A DNA stretch of 64,000 nt from Bacillota bacterium. Its GTDB lineage: Bacteria; Bacillota; Clostridia; Christensenellales; SZUA-584. The position numbers were made by a program, and so were the translations under genes. The notes below the pieces were generated by a model. The model worked only from the letters and a program-made list of their open reading frames with translations. It ran no database searches and was not told where the DNA came from. The DNA lies in the NCBI GenBank assembly GCA_023397655.1, contig JAEWTW010000017.1, forward strand, positions 62,001 through 126,000. Reading direction: 5' to 3'. Shown here one piece after another: positions 17,264 through 29,100 of this stretch. Numbering within the stretch: position 1 is the stretch's first letter; the number at the start of each line of letters is the position of its first letter.

Positions 17264-19339
17264 CTATCTTAAGAAGAGATCGATCAGGTTGCCGTTGATG
17301 AACACGCCCGCAAAAACGATGGAAACCATCGAAAGCAGCTTGATAAGAATGTTGATCGACGGGCCCGAGGTATCCTTGAACGGATCGCCTACGGTGTCGC
17401 CCACGACCGCTGCTTTGTGCGAATCGCTGCCCTTGCCGCCATGGTTACCCGCTTCGATGTACTTCTTCGCGTTATCCCATGCACCGCCCGAGTTCGCCAT
17501 CATCACCGCGAGTATAAAGCCCGAGACCACAGCACCGGCCAGCATCGCCGCCACGGCATATGGCCCAAGGATGAGGCCAACCACAATAGGCGAAATGATG
17601 CCGACGAGCGCCGGCAGAATCATTTCCTTCTGAGCGCTGCGGGTGCAGATATCGACGCATCGCGCGTAATCCGGCTCAGCCTTGCCTTCCATCAGACCGG
17701 TGATTTCGCGGAACTGACGGCGCACCTCAACCACGATGCCCTGCGCCGCGCGGCCAACAGCTTTCATCGTCATTGCGGAGAACAGGAACGGCAGCATGCC
17801 GCCGATAAACAAGCCGATCAGCGTAGTCGGATCTAGCAGGTTGATTGTTTCCAAATGTATTTCATTTGTGTACGACACTATCAAAGCCAGAGCGGTCAGC
17901 GCAGCAGAACCGATCGCGAAGCCCTTGCCGGTAGCAGCTGTGGTGTTGCCCAGTGAATCCAGCGCGTCCGTACGGCGGCGTACTTCGGGATCCATATGGC
18001 TCATCTCAGCGATACCGCCGGCGTTATCCGCCACCGGGCCGTAAGCATCTGTCGCCAGCGTAATGCCAAGCGTCGAGAGCATGCCGACAGCGGAAAGACC
18101 AATGCCGTACAAGCCCATGTTGAAGCTTTGCGCTCCGCCTGAGACGAAGAAAGAAATCAGCACCGATACGCCCACAATGATGACCGGCATAAGCGTGGAT
18201 TTCATGCCCAGCGCAATACCGCCGATAATAACCGTAGCAGGGCCGGTCTTGGACGAATCCGCTACACCCTGAGTGGGCTTGTAAGTATCCGATGTGTAGT
18301 ATTCTGTGAAGAAGCCGATCAATATGCCTGCGAGAAGACCCGAAACAATGGCAAAGAATACGCCGACGTTCTCAGGCAATATAATTCTTATCAGTATAAA
18401 GGATACGATTACAATGAGAATCGAACTGATGTAGACGCCTCGTCGCAAAGCGCTCAGCAGTACCTTCTGCTCCGCTTTTTCGCCCGACCGCACGAAGAAC
18501 GTTCCGACGATGGAAGCAACGATTCCGATAGCCGCCATGACCATCGGTATGATCACGCCCGCCTGCAGACCTGCCGCAACGGCAAGGGAAGCAGTGGAAA
18601 CGATGGAACCGACGTAAGATTCGTAGAGGTCAGCACCCATACCGGCCACGTCGCCCACGTTGTCGCCCACGTTGTCAGCGATAACAGCGGGGTTACGCGG
18701 ATCGTCTTCCGGGATACCGGCTTCCACTTTGCCCACGAGGTCAGCGCCGACGTCAGCTGCTTTGGTGAAGATACCGCCGCCCACGCGCGCGAACAGCGCC
18801 ATGGAGGAAGCACCCATACCGAACGTCAGCATCGCGGAGGTAATTCCCTGAATGCCTTCAAACGTTGTCGGGTCAAACCAGATCTGAAGCAGGTAGTACC
18901 AGATGGACAGATCCAACAGGCCAAGACCCACAACCGTAAAGCCCATGACACCGCCGGAAGAGAACGCCACGCGAAGGCCCTTATTGAGGCTTTCACTGGC
19001 GGCGAAGGCTGTGCGGGAGTTAGCGGATGTCGCAATGCTCATACCGATGAAGCCGGACATACCGGAGAAAAAACCACCAGTGATGAACGCGAACGGTACG
19101 AACGGATTGACCATCTTTAAGAATGACAGCACAAGCAGCAAAACGAACATAGCGGCAAAGAATATGCCGACGCCGGTGTACTGGCGTTTCAGATAGGCTT
19201 TGGCGCCTTTCTTGATCGCCGAAGAAATTTTGGTCATCAGCTCAGTGCCTGTTGAGAAGCTCTTGATACGAATGGCCAAAAAGCCAGCGAAGAGCAAGGA
19301 CAGCACGGCGCCGATGGGCGCGAGAATCATTAAATCCAT
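17264..19339 (-). CDS. hppA: Membrane-bound ion-pumping pyrophosphatase
   Basis: 691-residue integral membrane pyrophosphatase that couples PPi hydrolysis to H+ or Na+ export, with about 16 transmembrane helices. The catalytic motifs DVGADLVGKVEAGIPEDDPR, ADNVGDNVGDVAGMGADLYE and a C-terminal GDTVGDPFKDTSGPSINI are all intact. The segment GNTTAATGKG carries Ala where K+-independent enzymes have Lys, which points to the K+-dependent class. H+ versus Na+ specificity cannot be settled by eye. Transcribed alone, with its own terminator. Confidence 0.96.
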   Translation of the reverse strand: MDLMILAPIGAVLSLLFAGFLAIRIKSFSTGTELMTKISSAIKKGAKAYLKRQYTGVGIFFAAMFVLLLVLSFLKMVNPFVPFAFITGGFFSGMSGFIGMSIATSANSRTAFAASESLNKGLRVAFSSGGVMGFTVVGLGLLDLSIWYYLLQIWFDPTTFEGIQGITSAMLTFGMGASSMALFARVGGGIFTKAADVGADLVGKVEAGIPEDDPRNPAVIADNVGDNVGDVAGMGADLYESYVGSIVSTASLAVAAGLQAGVIIPMVMAAIGIVASIVGTFFVRSGEKAEQKVLLSALRRGVYISSILIVIVSFILIRIILPENVGVFFAIVSGLLAGILIGFFTEYYTSDTYKPTQGVADSSKTGPATVIIGGIALGMKSTLMPVIIVGVSVLISFFVSGGAQSFNMGLYGIGLSAVGMLSTLGITLATDAYGPVADNAGGIAEMSHMDPEVRRRTDALDSLGNTTAATGKGFAIGSAALTALALIVSYTNEIHLETINLLDPTTLIGLFIGGMLPFLFSAMTMKAVGRAAQGIVVEVRRQFREITGLMEGKAEPDYARCVDICTRSAQKEMILPALVGIISPIVVGLILGPYAVAAMLAGAVVSGFILAVMMANSGGAWDNAKKYIEAGNHGGKGSDSHKAAVVGDTVGDPFKDTSGPSINILIKLLSMVSIVFAGVFINGNLIDLFLR

Positions 19340-19548
19340 AATACCTCCTTAAAACATAAATTAAGTTAAAAAATAATGTATATATAAACGGTGACGTTTA
19401 TATTCATTTATGAGGATCCGGAATAAAAAACCTTCCCCCCCATTGTAATTATTCTTTCACATTATACAACAATTATTGAGATATGGAAGAGGAAATTTTC
19501 ACAAAAAGTTTAAGTATGAATATTATTTCTGCAAGTTGAATCCATATA

Positions 19549-19584
19549 ACAAAATCAACCACTGCGTTCTTAAACGGCAGTGGC
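19549..19584 (-). terminator. Terminator after the KdgK-type kinase
   Basis: Minus-strand stem GCCACTGC / GCAGTGGT with a 12-base loop, followed by TGATTTTGTT. It lies 37 bases after the kinase stop. The remaining bases to 19339 are A/T-rich and should contain the hppA promoter. Confidence 0.75.
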
Positions 19585-19620
19585 TGACTTAATCATTGTC
19601 ATCGAATGTGTTTTCAGTAG

Positions 19621-20646
19621 TTATCGCTGTACTCGTCCGGATGCATCACCGCATACCAGTGTCATCACTTCACTCACCGATACTCTGTTGAAATCGCCCG
19701 GAATGGAATGTTTAAGACAGCTGGCAGCCACTGCAAATTCCAGCGCGGCTTGCTTTTCTTCGAACTTGTTGATGCCGTATATTAATCCGGCGGCAAAGGC
19801 ATCTCCGCCGCCCACACGGTCGACGATATCACTTATGGTATATTTCTTGCTGAGATAGAACGAAGCCCGATCATTCATACAAGCTGACCAACTGTTGATA
19901 TCAGCGCTGGCGCACTCACGCAATGTAATGGCGATGAGTGACAGATTGGGATAATCGGCTAAGACCTTGTCGCTCAGTTGCCTGTACGCTTCAATGGGCA
20001 GATCTCCTGATTCTACCTTTACCTCCGTCGATATCCCAAGTGCTTTCTGGCAGTCCTCCTCATTCGCAATAAGTACGTCGCAGTATTGGACAATATCCGG
20101 CATAGCATCGGCAGCGCACAATCCATATTTCCAGAGGTTCTTACGATAGTTCAAGTCACACGAAACACGAAGCCCCATCTCCCGCGCCTTTTTGACAGCT
20201 TCGATTGACATTGTCAGCGTAGCGGCTGATATAGCCGGCGTGATGCCTGTGATATGAAACCAATCGGCTTGCTCAAATATTTCTGTCCATTTGATCATCT
20301 CGGGGTTGGCGGTTGACAGCGCCGTGGCATCTCTGTCGTATATCACACGTGAGGGTCGCTGGGCTGCACCTCTTTCCAGATAATATATGCCCATCCTTCC
20401 GGTATTCCGAACAATATACCTAGTATCCACATTCCATTTGCGCAGTTCCATCAGGCAGCTGTCACCGATTGCATTGTCCGGTAATACGGTGACAAACACA
20501 GCCTGATCTTCGAAATTGGCCAGAGAAACCGCAACGTTGGCTTCACCACCACCAAATGTGGCTTCCAGCATTGGCGATTGGAACAGTCTTTCATGTTCTT
20601 GCGGCTTCAATCTCAGCATAATCTCTCCAAATGTGACGACTTGCAT
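19621..20646 (-). CDS. kdgK: PfkB-family sugar kinase, probably 2-keto-3-deoxygluconate kinase
   Basis: 341-residue ribokinase-fold kinase. The N-terminal FGEIMLRLKP and GGGEANVAVSLANF, the ATP/anion-hole motif DIVDRVGGGDAFAAGLIYG with catalytic Asp near residue 262, and CDLNYRKNLWKYG fit the KdgK subgroup, which phosphorylates 2-keto-3-deoxygluconate from uronate degradation. Substrate is inferred from these signatures and could be another keto sugar. A GGAGGG site precedes the ATG. No aldolase (Eda) or uronate enzyme is visible nearby, so the pathway context is missing. Confidence 0.8.
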   Translation of the reverse strand: MQVVTFGEIMLRLKPQEHERLFQSPMLEATFGGGEANVAVSLANFEDQAVFVTVLPDNAIGDSCLMELRKWNVDTRYIVRNTGRMGIYYLERGAAQRPSRVIYDRDATALSTANPEMIKWTEIFEQADWFHITGITPAISAATLTMSIEAVKKAREMGLRVSCDLNYRKNLWKYGLCAADAMPDIVQYCDVLIANEEDCQKALGISTEVKVESGDLPIEAYRQLSDKVLADYPNLSLIAITLRECASADINSWSACMNDRASFYLSKKYTISDIVDRVGGGDAFAAGLIYGINKFEEKQAALEFAVAASCLKHSIPGDFNRVSVSEVMTLVCGDASGRVQR

Positions 20647-20784
20647 TGAACTATATCCCTCCGGCTGTTTTTGGTATCACGAAAGAAAGTGCGGATTATC
20701 ATGTGCACGATAACGTAACCGCTTCTTTGATTTCGGATAGTGATCAGACTTTAATGGACATCTATTTTTAACGTGCTGGATTCA

Positions 20785-21162
20785 TCACTTGTTTTTTAAC
20801 TTGTCCCGATAGTATTCCATGTGTTCTTTCCCCCATTGCCACATTTGGTTAACGATGGGCAATATTGTTTCACCCAGCTCAGTCAGGTGATACTCTACTT
20901 TTGGCGGGACAACCGGGTAAATTGTTCTGGCAATGATTCCATCCTGCTCCAGTTCCCTTAGCTGCTTGGTCAGTATGCGATTGCTTATTTCCTTAAACAG
21001 CCGGAACAGTTCACTATACCGGTGCGGTCCTTCATTACCCAGGTGCCATAAAATGACCACCTTATACTTCCCACTGACGATGGACATCGTCAGCTCTTTT
21101 TCGCAGTTATATTCGTCGTTCAGCAAACGGCGTTCTATCTCACTTCTTAACTGACCAGCCAA
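20785..21162 (-). CDS. HxlR-family winged-helix transcriptional regulator
   Basis: About 125 residues with the HxlR layout: a Cys (YNCEKELTMSIVSGKYKVVI) near the start, then LWHLGNEGPHRYSELFR, the recognition helix ISNRILTKQLRELEQDGII and a wing ending VEYHLTELGETILPI. The start is placed at TTG 21162, seven bases after AAGGAG; an ATG 16 codons upstream lies in the operator region and lacks such a site. It follows the aldehyde dehydrogenase gene on the same strand. HxlR proteins often sense aldehydes or redox stress, so control of that gene is plausible but unproven. Confidence 0.88.
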   Translation of the reverse strand: MAGQLRSEIERRLLNDEYNCEKELTMSIVSGKYKVVILWHLGNEGPHRYSELFRLFKEISNRILTKQLRELEQDGIIARTIYPVVPPKVEYHLTELGETILPIVNQMWQWGKEHMEYYRDKLKNK

Positions 21163-21186
21163 AGGGTATCTCCTTATTATTGGATT

Positions 21187-21209
21187 TGTTATCAGTATAT
21201 TTGATAACA
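21187..21209. promoter_or_regulatory. Inverted repeat before the HxlR gene, likely autoregulatory operator
   Basis: TGTTATCA and TGATAACA, perfect 8-bp inverted arms around 7 bases, lie about 25 bases upstream of the HxlR start. Dimeric HxlR regulators bind such sites. Confidence 0.6.
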
Positions 21210-21243
21210 CGTCTTATGACAAGGAGCGTGTTAAGACAGCTTA

Positions 21244-22683
21244 TTACCGCAGTATCGACTTCAATATAAATGCTTTTGGTTGGGTCATCTCCTCCAGTGT
21301 GCAGCAGATCCCCTCTCGGCCGAGGCCGGTGAGCTTGCGCCCTCCATGAGGCTGGTCAATGTTGCGGTAATTCCCCGAGCCGTTTATGACCACGCTTCCG
21401 CAGTGCATTTTGGAAGCTACACGAAATGCCTTTTTCATATCGCAAGTCATCACGCCGGCATTTAAGCCATAAGGCGTATTGTTGGATATATCAACCACTT
21501 CTTCCTCGGTATCAAATCCTAAGATGGGAAACACCGGTCCAAAAACCTCCATGTGACGAAATATATCCATTTCCGGTGTCACATCCACTAATACGGTAGG
21601 CTCGTAAAATGTAGGACCAATCAACCGTCCGCCATATATACATTTTGCTCCCTGGCTGATCGTATGCTCGACCTGCTTTTTTATCTCGATTGCCGCACGT
21701 GGGCTTATCAACACACCCATCTCGGTTTCTTCATCCAGAGGATTTCCCAATTTGATATGCCCGAGCCTGTCAATCAGCTTCGCAACAAACTGATCCTTTA
21801 TGCTGTTCTGAACAAGAAACCGTTTAGGGGCGCAGCATGTTTGCCCAGCATTCTGAATGCGCCCTGAAGCACATTCGTTCACCGCAAGATCAATATCCGC
21901 ATCTTCAAAAACGATGAAAGGATCATTTCCACCGAGTTCAAGGAACAAGTGCTTCAGCGTTTTCGCAGCAGTTTTTGCAATAGACTGCCCCACTTCAGTA
22001 CTGCCGGTAAAGCTTATGGCGTCAATGTGCTCGCTTTCAGCCAGTATCCCCCCCACCAGTCCGCCTGGTCCGGTGACAATTTGGAGGACGTTGCCCGGAA
22101 CCCCGGTCTGAAGCATCAGTTCAACGATCCTGAGCAGCGTCAGCGGATTATCCGTCGCCGGTTTAACGATCACGCTATTGCCTGTACTCAGGGCGGCCGC
22201 AACCTTATGCATGCACAGCTCCACAGGGTAGTTGAAGGGCGCAATGCATGCCACAACACCAAGCGGCTCTCTGCGCGTGAATATAATATCCTTATCACAG
22301 CTCGGCTGCGTGTCCGTCGTCATGGTCTCGCCGTATAAGTGCTTGGCTTTTTCAACATAGCTTCTCAGTATCTGGATTGCGCAATCCACTTCGCCGCGTG
22401 CCTCACGTATTATTTTCCCCATTTCCGTGCTGAGCAGCTTTGCGAGTTCTTCCAGATGTTCTTCCAAAACATCTGCACATTTAAGAAGTGTGCGTGCGCG
22501 GGAGTGCATCGGCGTTTCGGCCCACAGCTTTTTTCCTTCCTGTGCAGCCATGATGGCTCTGTTCACATCATGTGCTGTCGCGCTTGGTATACTGTCTATC
22601 CTCTCTTGCGTCGCAGAGTTGTAAACTTCTATTGTTTTTCTGTCACTGGAATCGACCGCCTGACCACCTATAAACATCTTCAT
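21244..22683 (-). CDS. NAD(P)-dependent aldehyde dehydrogenase
   Basis: 479-residue ALDH-superfamily enzyme oxidising an aldehyde to the acid. Catalytic Glu is in LFLELGGNDPF and the nucleophilic Cys in NAGQTCCAPKR; CIAPFNYPVELCMHK and ISFTGSTEVGQ are cofactor-site motifs. The sequence resembles the lactaldehyde/succinate-semialdehyde/glycolaldehyde group, but the substrate cannot be fixed by eye. An HxlR regulator follows on the same strand and a sugar kinase after it; a joint pathway is possible but not shown. Confidence 0.9.
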   Translation of the reverse strand: MKMFIGGQAVDSSDRKTIEVYNSATQERIDSIPSATAHDVNRAIMAAQEGKKLWAETPMHSRARTLLKCADVLEEHLEELAKLLSTEMGKIIREARGEVDCAIQILRSYVEKAKHLYGETMTTDTQPSCDKDIIFTRREPLGVVACIAPFNYPVELCMHKVAAALSTGNSVIVKPATDNPLTLLRIVELMLQTGVPGNVLQIVTGPGGLVGGILAESEHIDAISFTGSTEVGQSIAKTAAKTLKHLFLELGGNDPFIVFEDADIDLAVNECASGRIQNAGQTCCAPKRFLVQNSIKDQFVAKLIDRLGHIKLGNPLDEETEMGVLISPRAAIEIKKQVEHTISQGAKCIYGGRLIGPTFYEPTVLVDVTPEMDIFRHMEVFGPVFPILGFDTEEEVVDISNNTPYGLNAGVMTCDMKKAFRVASKMHCGSVVINGSGNYRNIDQPHGGRKLTGLGREGICCTLEEMTQPKAFILKSILR

Positions 22684-22917
22684 TACTTTTGCGCTCCTTT
22701 GTTAAGCCGCTCATTCCTAAACCGCTGTCTAAACGGCACTCTTTATTACTCTAAAAATAATCCAATTGATTCCATATGTAAAGAACGCACTATATTGTAC
22801 TCAAGTAACATTAATGTTATCGTCCACGGAGCTATGGTTTTATGTACATAAAATACGCAAATTTAATATTAAGTAGTATATCAGTATGTTTCTTAATGAT
22901 AACCGCATTTGTTGGAA

Positions 22918-22960
22918 ATAAAAAACCGCCTGTCTGCATATCGCAGCATAGCGGTCTTTT
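22918..22960. terminator. Terminator left of the prophage, probably of the original tRNA operon
   Basis: ACCGC and GCGGT arms with an inner CTGC/GCAG stem, flanked by an A-run on the left and a T-run on the right, so it could act in both directions. On the minus strand it lies just beyond the tRNA 3' fragment at attL and so was probably the tRNA cluster terminator before the prophage inserted. The rest of 22684-22917 is A/T-rich and holds the aldehyde dehydrogenase promoter region; no gene is visible. Confidence 0.7.
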
Positions 22961-23006
22961 GGTGGGCGATCGGGGGCTCGAACCCCGGACACCCTGATTA
23001 AGAGTC
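22960..23006 (-). repeat. attL: displaced 3' half of tRNA-Lys
   Basis: 47 bases identical to 58290-58336, starting with the CCA end of the tRNA on the minus strand and ending in the anticodon loop. Left of it the host terminator follows; right of it the sequence is phage DNA. It is not a functional tRNA because the 5' half is absent. Confidence 0.95.
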
Positions 23007-23131
23007 TTTCAATCTATCTAATCCTGAAACCCTGTTAACAAGGGCAAAATGCCTATTTAAAGCCTGTTTATGGCTTTTCTATTACCTTCATTACATTCAA
23101 TAACTACACTATTATTCGTGCTTTACTGTTT

Positions 23132-23154
23132 CTGATGCAGTAAAAATGCAGTAA
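23132..23154 (+). repeat. Left copy of a 23-bp repeat, likely integrase arm site
   Basis: A 23-bp sequence containing two tandem TGCAGTAA units, identical to 58185-58207 at the other prophage end, where it encodes the last integrase codons. A second shared word, AAAATGCCTATTT, lies at 23046-23058 and 58261-58273. Paired repeats inside both ends fit arm-type integrase or excisionase sites. Confidence 0.7.
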
Positions 23155-23158
23155 TTTT

Positions 23159-26100
23159 TCATGGCACAACTGAATTGATCGGTGAGAACTGGCTGTAGAC
23201 CTTTTTCCCATTCACAACTTTCCATGCTCTCACCTTGTAGTAATATGCTTTTCCCGTTATCAGACCCGCATTGGTCCAACTGGATGTTGTCGATTTGGCG
23301 GTGTATTTTAAACCATAAGGACCAGCCTTCTTCGTAGCACGCCATACCTCGTAGCCCGCAACACCAGTCATGGCTGGCCACTCGATTTTGGCGCTGGTAG
23401 CCGAAGCCCGCGACACTACAATACCGGGAGAAGCTACGGAAATAGACTGGATGACGGAGTAGTCCCCATACACCCTCAGCCCATTGACAACGCAGAAAGC
23501 CCGTACTTTATAATAATATACCCTGTCCGTTTTAAGACCTGAATGAATATAATTGCGCATTGTACTTGAAGTGGTACATTTCAGCAAATAAGTACCGTAT
23601 TTTTGCGTGCATGACCATAATTCATACCCACTGGCACCCGGTACGGCACTCCACTGAACCTTGATAGAAGTGAATGAGTTGGATGCAGGGAATACGAAAG
23701 AGATTGACAGCATGGGTGTTACTGAACATACGTCACTGAATGTGCCCGTTCCGTTGGAAGTTCTGACCTTATAGTAGTAGGTTGTCCCTGTCAACAGACC
23801 GGTATTCGTAAAGCTTGTTGCATTTCCATTGTATACCGATATATATGTCCCCAGTTCCTCGGTTGACCTAAATAACTCGTAACCGGTAGCGCCACTTACC
23901 GCAGTCCATGAGAGTGAAGCGCTGTTATACGATGTTGCTGCTATACTTAATTCAATTGGATTACTTACAGTTATCTCACAGGTATCCGATTTGCCATCCG
24001 CTTCAGCAGTAATAACCGTGCTGCCAGGACTGATACCAGATACAAGGCCGTTCTGGTCCACTGTTGCAACCGTTTCATCGCTGGTTGACCATGTGACTTG
24101 AGGATATGTCGCATTCTCCGGACCAACAATTGCCGTTAATGTTGTGGTTTCTCCTATTCCAATCGTTTGATTCTCTCTGCTTATTGTTACACTAGCGACA
24201 TCTTTTTTAACGACTGTAAGGCTGCACGCATCCGACTGACCGTCTGCAGTTGCCGTAATAACGGCGTCACCAAGATCAACCGCCGTCACTTTACCGCTTT
24301 GATCAACCGATGCAACGGTTTCATCATTGCTCGACCATGTAACCTGCGGATATGTCGCGTCACTTGGACTCACACTTGCTATTAGCGTCAGTGTATCATG
24401 ATGGGCTATCGTTTCTGATTCACTATTAAGCGTTACGCTGACCACATCCTGAATAACAGTGACCGTGCAGGTATCAGTAATTCCATCCGCCGCAGCCGAA
24501 ATCGAAGCACTGCCAGGACTTACTGCCGTAACCAGCCCGCTGCTGTCCACTGTCGCCACATCCTCGTCACTGCTGGTCCATGTCACTTCTGAATACGTGG
24601 CATTACTCGGAAGCACCTCTGCGGACAAAGCCACATTACCTTCAACCCTCAGCAGAGCTGTATCCCGGTTCATCGTCACGCTGGAAACAGCTTTCTTGCT
24701 CACTGTAATATCACAAGTCGCCGACTTCCCGTCCGCAGTGGCCGTGATAATGGCTTCTCCTACATCGACTCCCGTCACTAAGCCACTACTGCTTACTGTA
24801 GCAACGTCCTCATCGCTGCTGCTCCATGCCACATCCGGATAAGTTGCATTATCCGGCGCCACAGTAGCTGTCAGTGCCAGCGTATCGCGATGGGTGATCG
24901 TCGCAGACTGCTTGTTAAGCGTCACACTGGCGACAGCCTTCTTTGACACCGTTACCGTAATGGAGTCTGATTTGCCATCTGCCGAAACAGTGATGTCGGC
25001 TTCTCCCACCCCCACTGCTGTCACTTTGCCTGTCTGGTCCACCGTGACCACGGACTCATCACTGCTGGACCATGTCACTTCGGGATATGATGCGTCCACA
25101 GGTAAAACAGTGGCAGACCAAACCGCAGTATCATGATGAGTCATACTAGCCGTCTCCCCAGTGATGGTTACGCTGGTGACGTTTTTTGCAAGTACATGAA
25201 CAGAACAAGTCCCCGCCACGCCATCCGCCGTTGCGGATATGGTCGCATCGCCAACACCTACCGCTGTAACTTTGCCGGCTTGGCTGACCGTCGCAACAGT
25301 TTCGTCACTGCTGCTCCATGTCACGGCGGGATACTCGGCGTCCACCGGCAGCACAGTGGCTGTCAGCGTCAATGTGTTATGATGCGGCAAGGTAATGGAC
25401 GAACTGCTGACAGTCACGCTGGAAACCGGCTTTACCACCCTTACGATGAATGTATCAGTATATCCACTATAACTCATAGTGAGTGTCTGGTTACCCAATA
25501 GGCTGGCATTGTAGCCCGTCACAGTTACTTCCTCCGGACCTATCAATTCGTAATAACCACTTTCGTGTCTGGCCGCTACCACCAAACCCGTCAAATCTAA
25601 CGCTTGCCCCTGTCTGTACACAATGGTATCTGGCTCTGCTAAAACTGTGGCGTCAATGAGAGCAGACGCTGCTCTTTGAATGTTTATAGTATAAGTCTTT
25701 TGGGTAGTTTCGTCTGCAGCTGTAACCACAGCTTCTAGAGTGTTTAACCCGTCTTTGAAATAGAGTGCATTCATATTGCAACGATTTGATGTGGTCATCA
25801 ACTTGCCGTTTAGATATACCCTGCATACGGCATTGATATCCTGTAACATGACCTGAAACTCCGCCCCGTGGTCAGATCCAAAGTCATAGTCTCCGATATC
25901 TATATTATAATCCAAAACATCCGGTGAAAAGATATCATCGTAAGTATCATCCGCCCACAGATTAATCGCGCATATATTGGCGTTGTGAGTATCCGGAGCT
26001 GATGGTCTTGTCAGGTTCAGCGTATATTCTTTTCTGGTTAGATCATTCGCAGATGTCACAATAATCTTATATGTGTTCAGCCCAATATTCAAATCAACGT

Positions 26101-29100
26101 AAGCTGAAATGCCGCTAGAAATATTTTGTCGCGCTATCAGCAAATTGTCTTTATATATGGCAAATGTCTCACCATGACCCAGGGACCCCACAATTGCAGA
26201 TATTTTTATCTTACTATCATAATAGCTCGTTGTCGCTGAATAATCATAGACGCCATCCTCAGTGCTGATATACCGGTAATAACCTGTGCTGTTGGAATAA
26301 TCGCTAACATAGATAGCATTCAATTCAGCAATGCTGCTTTCACTATCCCAATTGACGGTATATGTTTTCGTTGTAGATCCATTGGAAGCCGTCACTCTGA
26401 CCTCTATCACTGTTGATGTGTCAATGCTGCATTCTACGGGCGCATTGTTTGATTTAAGTAACCCGTCCTGATATATCTTATATGTGGCGCCGGTATTGGT
26501 TACCACAGGCTTGATAGTTACACCGTAAGAACAGGCATACTGATACGCTGTTGTACCTGAGCTGAAGCCTTCTATTTGGTTTGAGTTCATGAATAGGTTA
26601 CAGAGATCGGCATTGGTTGAAGACGATGAAGCGCGAGTAAGCGTCAGAGTATATGTCTTGGACCCCGCAACAGGGTTGGTTACTGTGAATGTAATAGTAT
26701 TCGTCCCTGTAGTAAGCGTGACCGGGTATCCGCCCAAAGTACTTCCGGTACCCTCCACATACTGAATCGTTGTTGACCCTTTTTTTACCACCAGGGTCGT
26801 ATTGTCTTTGTATGGATCAGCACTTAGTTTTACAGTTGCTGCGGAATTGGGTAACGAGATATTGTATGAGGATGTATCAATATCATATGTTCCAACTGAT
26901 TTATACCAATATTCACTATTATACGTACTTGGGGATATAACGCTGGCGATGGAAACGTTTAAGTCCAATAATTTATCTTCGTACTCTCTGTAAATATTAA
27001 ACGTATAGGTTTTTTGAATATTCGTTGAAGACGTAAGGACTGTCTTGACTATATTAATCCCCTCTTTGAAATGTATATCAGCGTTCTCATCCGATGCAAC
27101 AAGTTTTCCATTTAAATATACTTTGTAAGTTGTACCCATATCCTTTGGATATAGCGAAAGTACACTATTTTGGGATTCATAAGGTACTTCAGTGTTGTAT
27201 TCAAAGCGCTCAGAAAAAAAGTCGAAAAACACCTCACCATCATTATTATCTGTCCAGGCTATCCTGTACAGTTCAGCTTGGTCCGATGCAGCCTCACGCG
27301 TAATATTAACCGTGTAATTGCGTGATGAGCTTCCTCCCGGAGCTATAACTTTGATTGTGTACGTCTGCGTTCCCGGCTCCGTCATCGCAACAGTATAAGG
27401 CACATTATTGCTGACTATCTGTGTGCCTGATAAAATTTGATAGGTGCTCGTAGCATAAACGTTCGGTATCAACTGGCATTCGGTAAAGCAGTTCGGCATT
27501 TCAAGATTAATAACAGGATCCATAATTACGTCGAAAGATGTGCCTTCTATCCAAGAACCCCATATACCATCGCTGGAACCATTTTCATACTCGATATAAC
27601 AACCACGCAAATAGGTCGAATAGCTTAAAGGTTGCACAACAATCTTGCAGATGTCTGATACACCGTCAGCTGTCGCTCTTATCTGTGCCACCCCAATGCC
27701 AGTGCCAGTTACCCAGCCAGATTGATTCACTGTCGCCACAGCTGTATTGCTGCTGGTCCATGTCACATTCTTATTATCTGCTGCATCCGGCTGTACATCT
27801 GCAGTCAGATACAGCGTCTCGCCAACCGTTGCCCATTCCTCATTGCTGCTCAATGTCACACTGGCCACACGTATCGGTTCTACGGTGATCACGCAAGCGT
27901 CCGTCACACCGTCTGCCGTTGCCGTGATGGTAGCCTCGCCCAAGTTCACCGCCGTTACCTTACCCGTCTGGTCCACATCCGCCACTGCCGCATTGCTGCT
28001 GGCCCATGTCACCTGCGGATATGCAGAATTGGCTGGTGTCACCGTAGCGGTCAATGTCAATGTTTCACCTTTGTTCATCGTTTCCGACTCACTACTTAGC
28101 GTCACACCGGAAACGTGCACGTAATCCACGGTTACCTCGCAAGTGTCATACTTGCCCCCCGCTATGGCTGTGATTGTGGCGTTGCCCACCCCCACCGCTG
28201 TCACTTTGCCTGTCTGATCAACGCTTGCAACCTCGTCATTACTGGTAGACCAGGTAATACCTGAATAGCTGGCGTCCTCGGGCAACACCGTTGCAGCGAG
28301 AGACAGCGTATCGCCAATGATCATCGCTGCCGTCGTCTGGCTGAGCTGCACGCTCGAAACTGGTACCGAACTATTTACCTTATATGCATATACCGGCGCA
28401 GTCCACCCTTCAGGAATAGTGATGCCACCAATCTTCCCATCTGTAATTGTGTTATATGTCAATCGCTCATGGGATGTTGTTGTGGGGCTTGTACACGTAC
28501 CGTTCCGCATGAATACGATTGATTCGCCAGCAATATTGAACGAATCGCCGGAGCCATTACCCGACGCACCAGCGCCAATATCCTTTGCGCCATTCTTCCC
28601 TTCGGCAAAAACAAGACCGCCTTCAACATCCAGTTCCCCGCCGATGTCTTCCTGACCGCCGCCGATGCCCGCACCATATGCACCGCCAATAGCATGCACT
28701 TCGCTGTCATCTGAAATGACAGTCCATCCACCATCACCGTGATACCCGCCGCCGATGCCCGCACCGCCAGTCCCGCCCGTGGCAGTGAGTTCTCCACCAC
28801 TGATCCTGATAGTCACTCCGGTGCTTTCATAACCGCCGCAAATGCCAGCTCCGCCTTCACCGCCCTGAGCTGTTACCATACCGTCGCTGATTTCCACCAG
28901 CGTATCACCGTTCGCGTGCCCGCCGCCAATCCCTGCACCATGAAGTCCGCCTGTTGCCGTGACTGTCCCAGCGCTAATATATATGCCCGTGTCTCCAGCA
29001 CCACTGCCGCCACCGATTCCCGCTCCACCATAAAATGGCTCAGTTGCTTCGATATTACCTGAACCACCAGTGGAAACAATCGTACCTCCAGTAATTCTAA

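Noticed and set aside
22960..23006. tRNA-Lys at the left prophage end
   Set aside because: Only the 3' 47 bases are present; it is the attL copy, not a tRNA gene.
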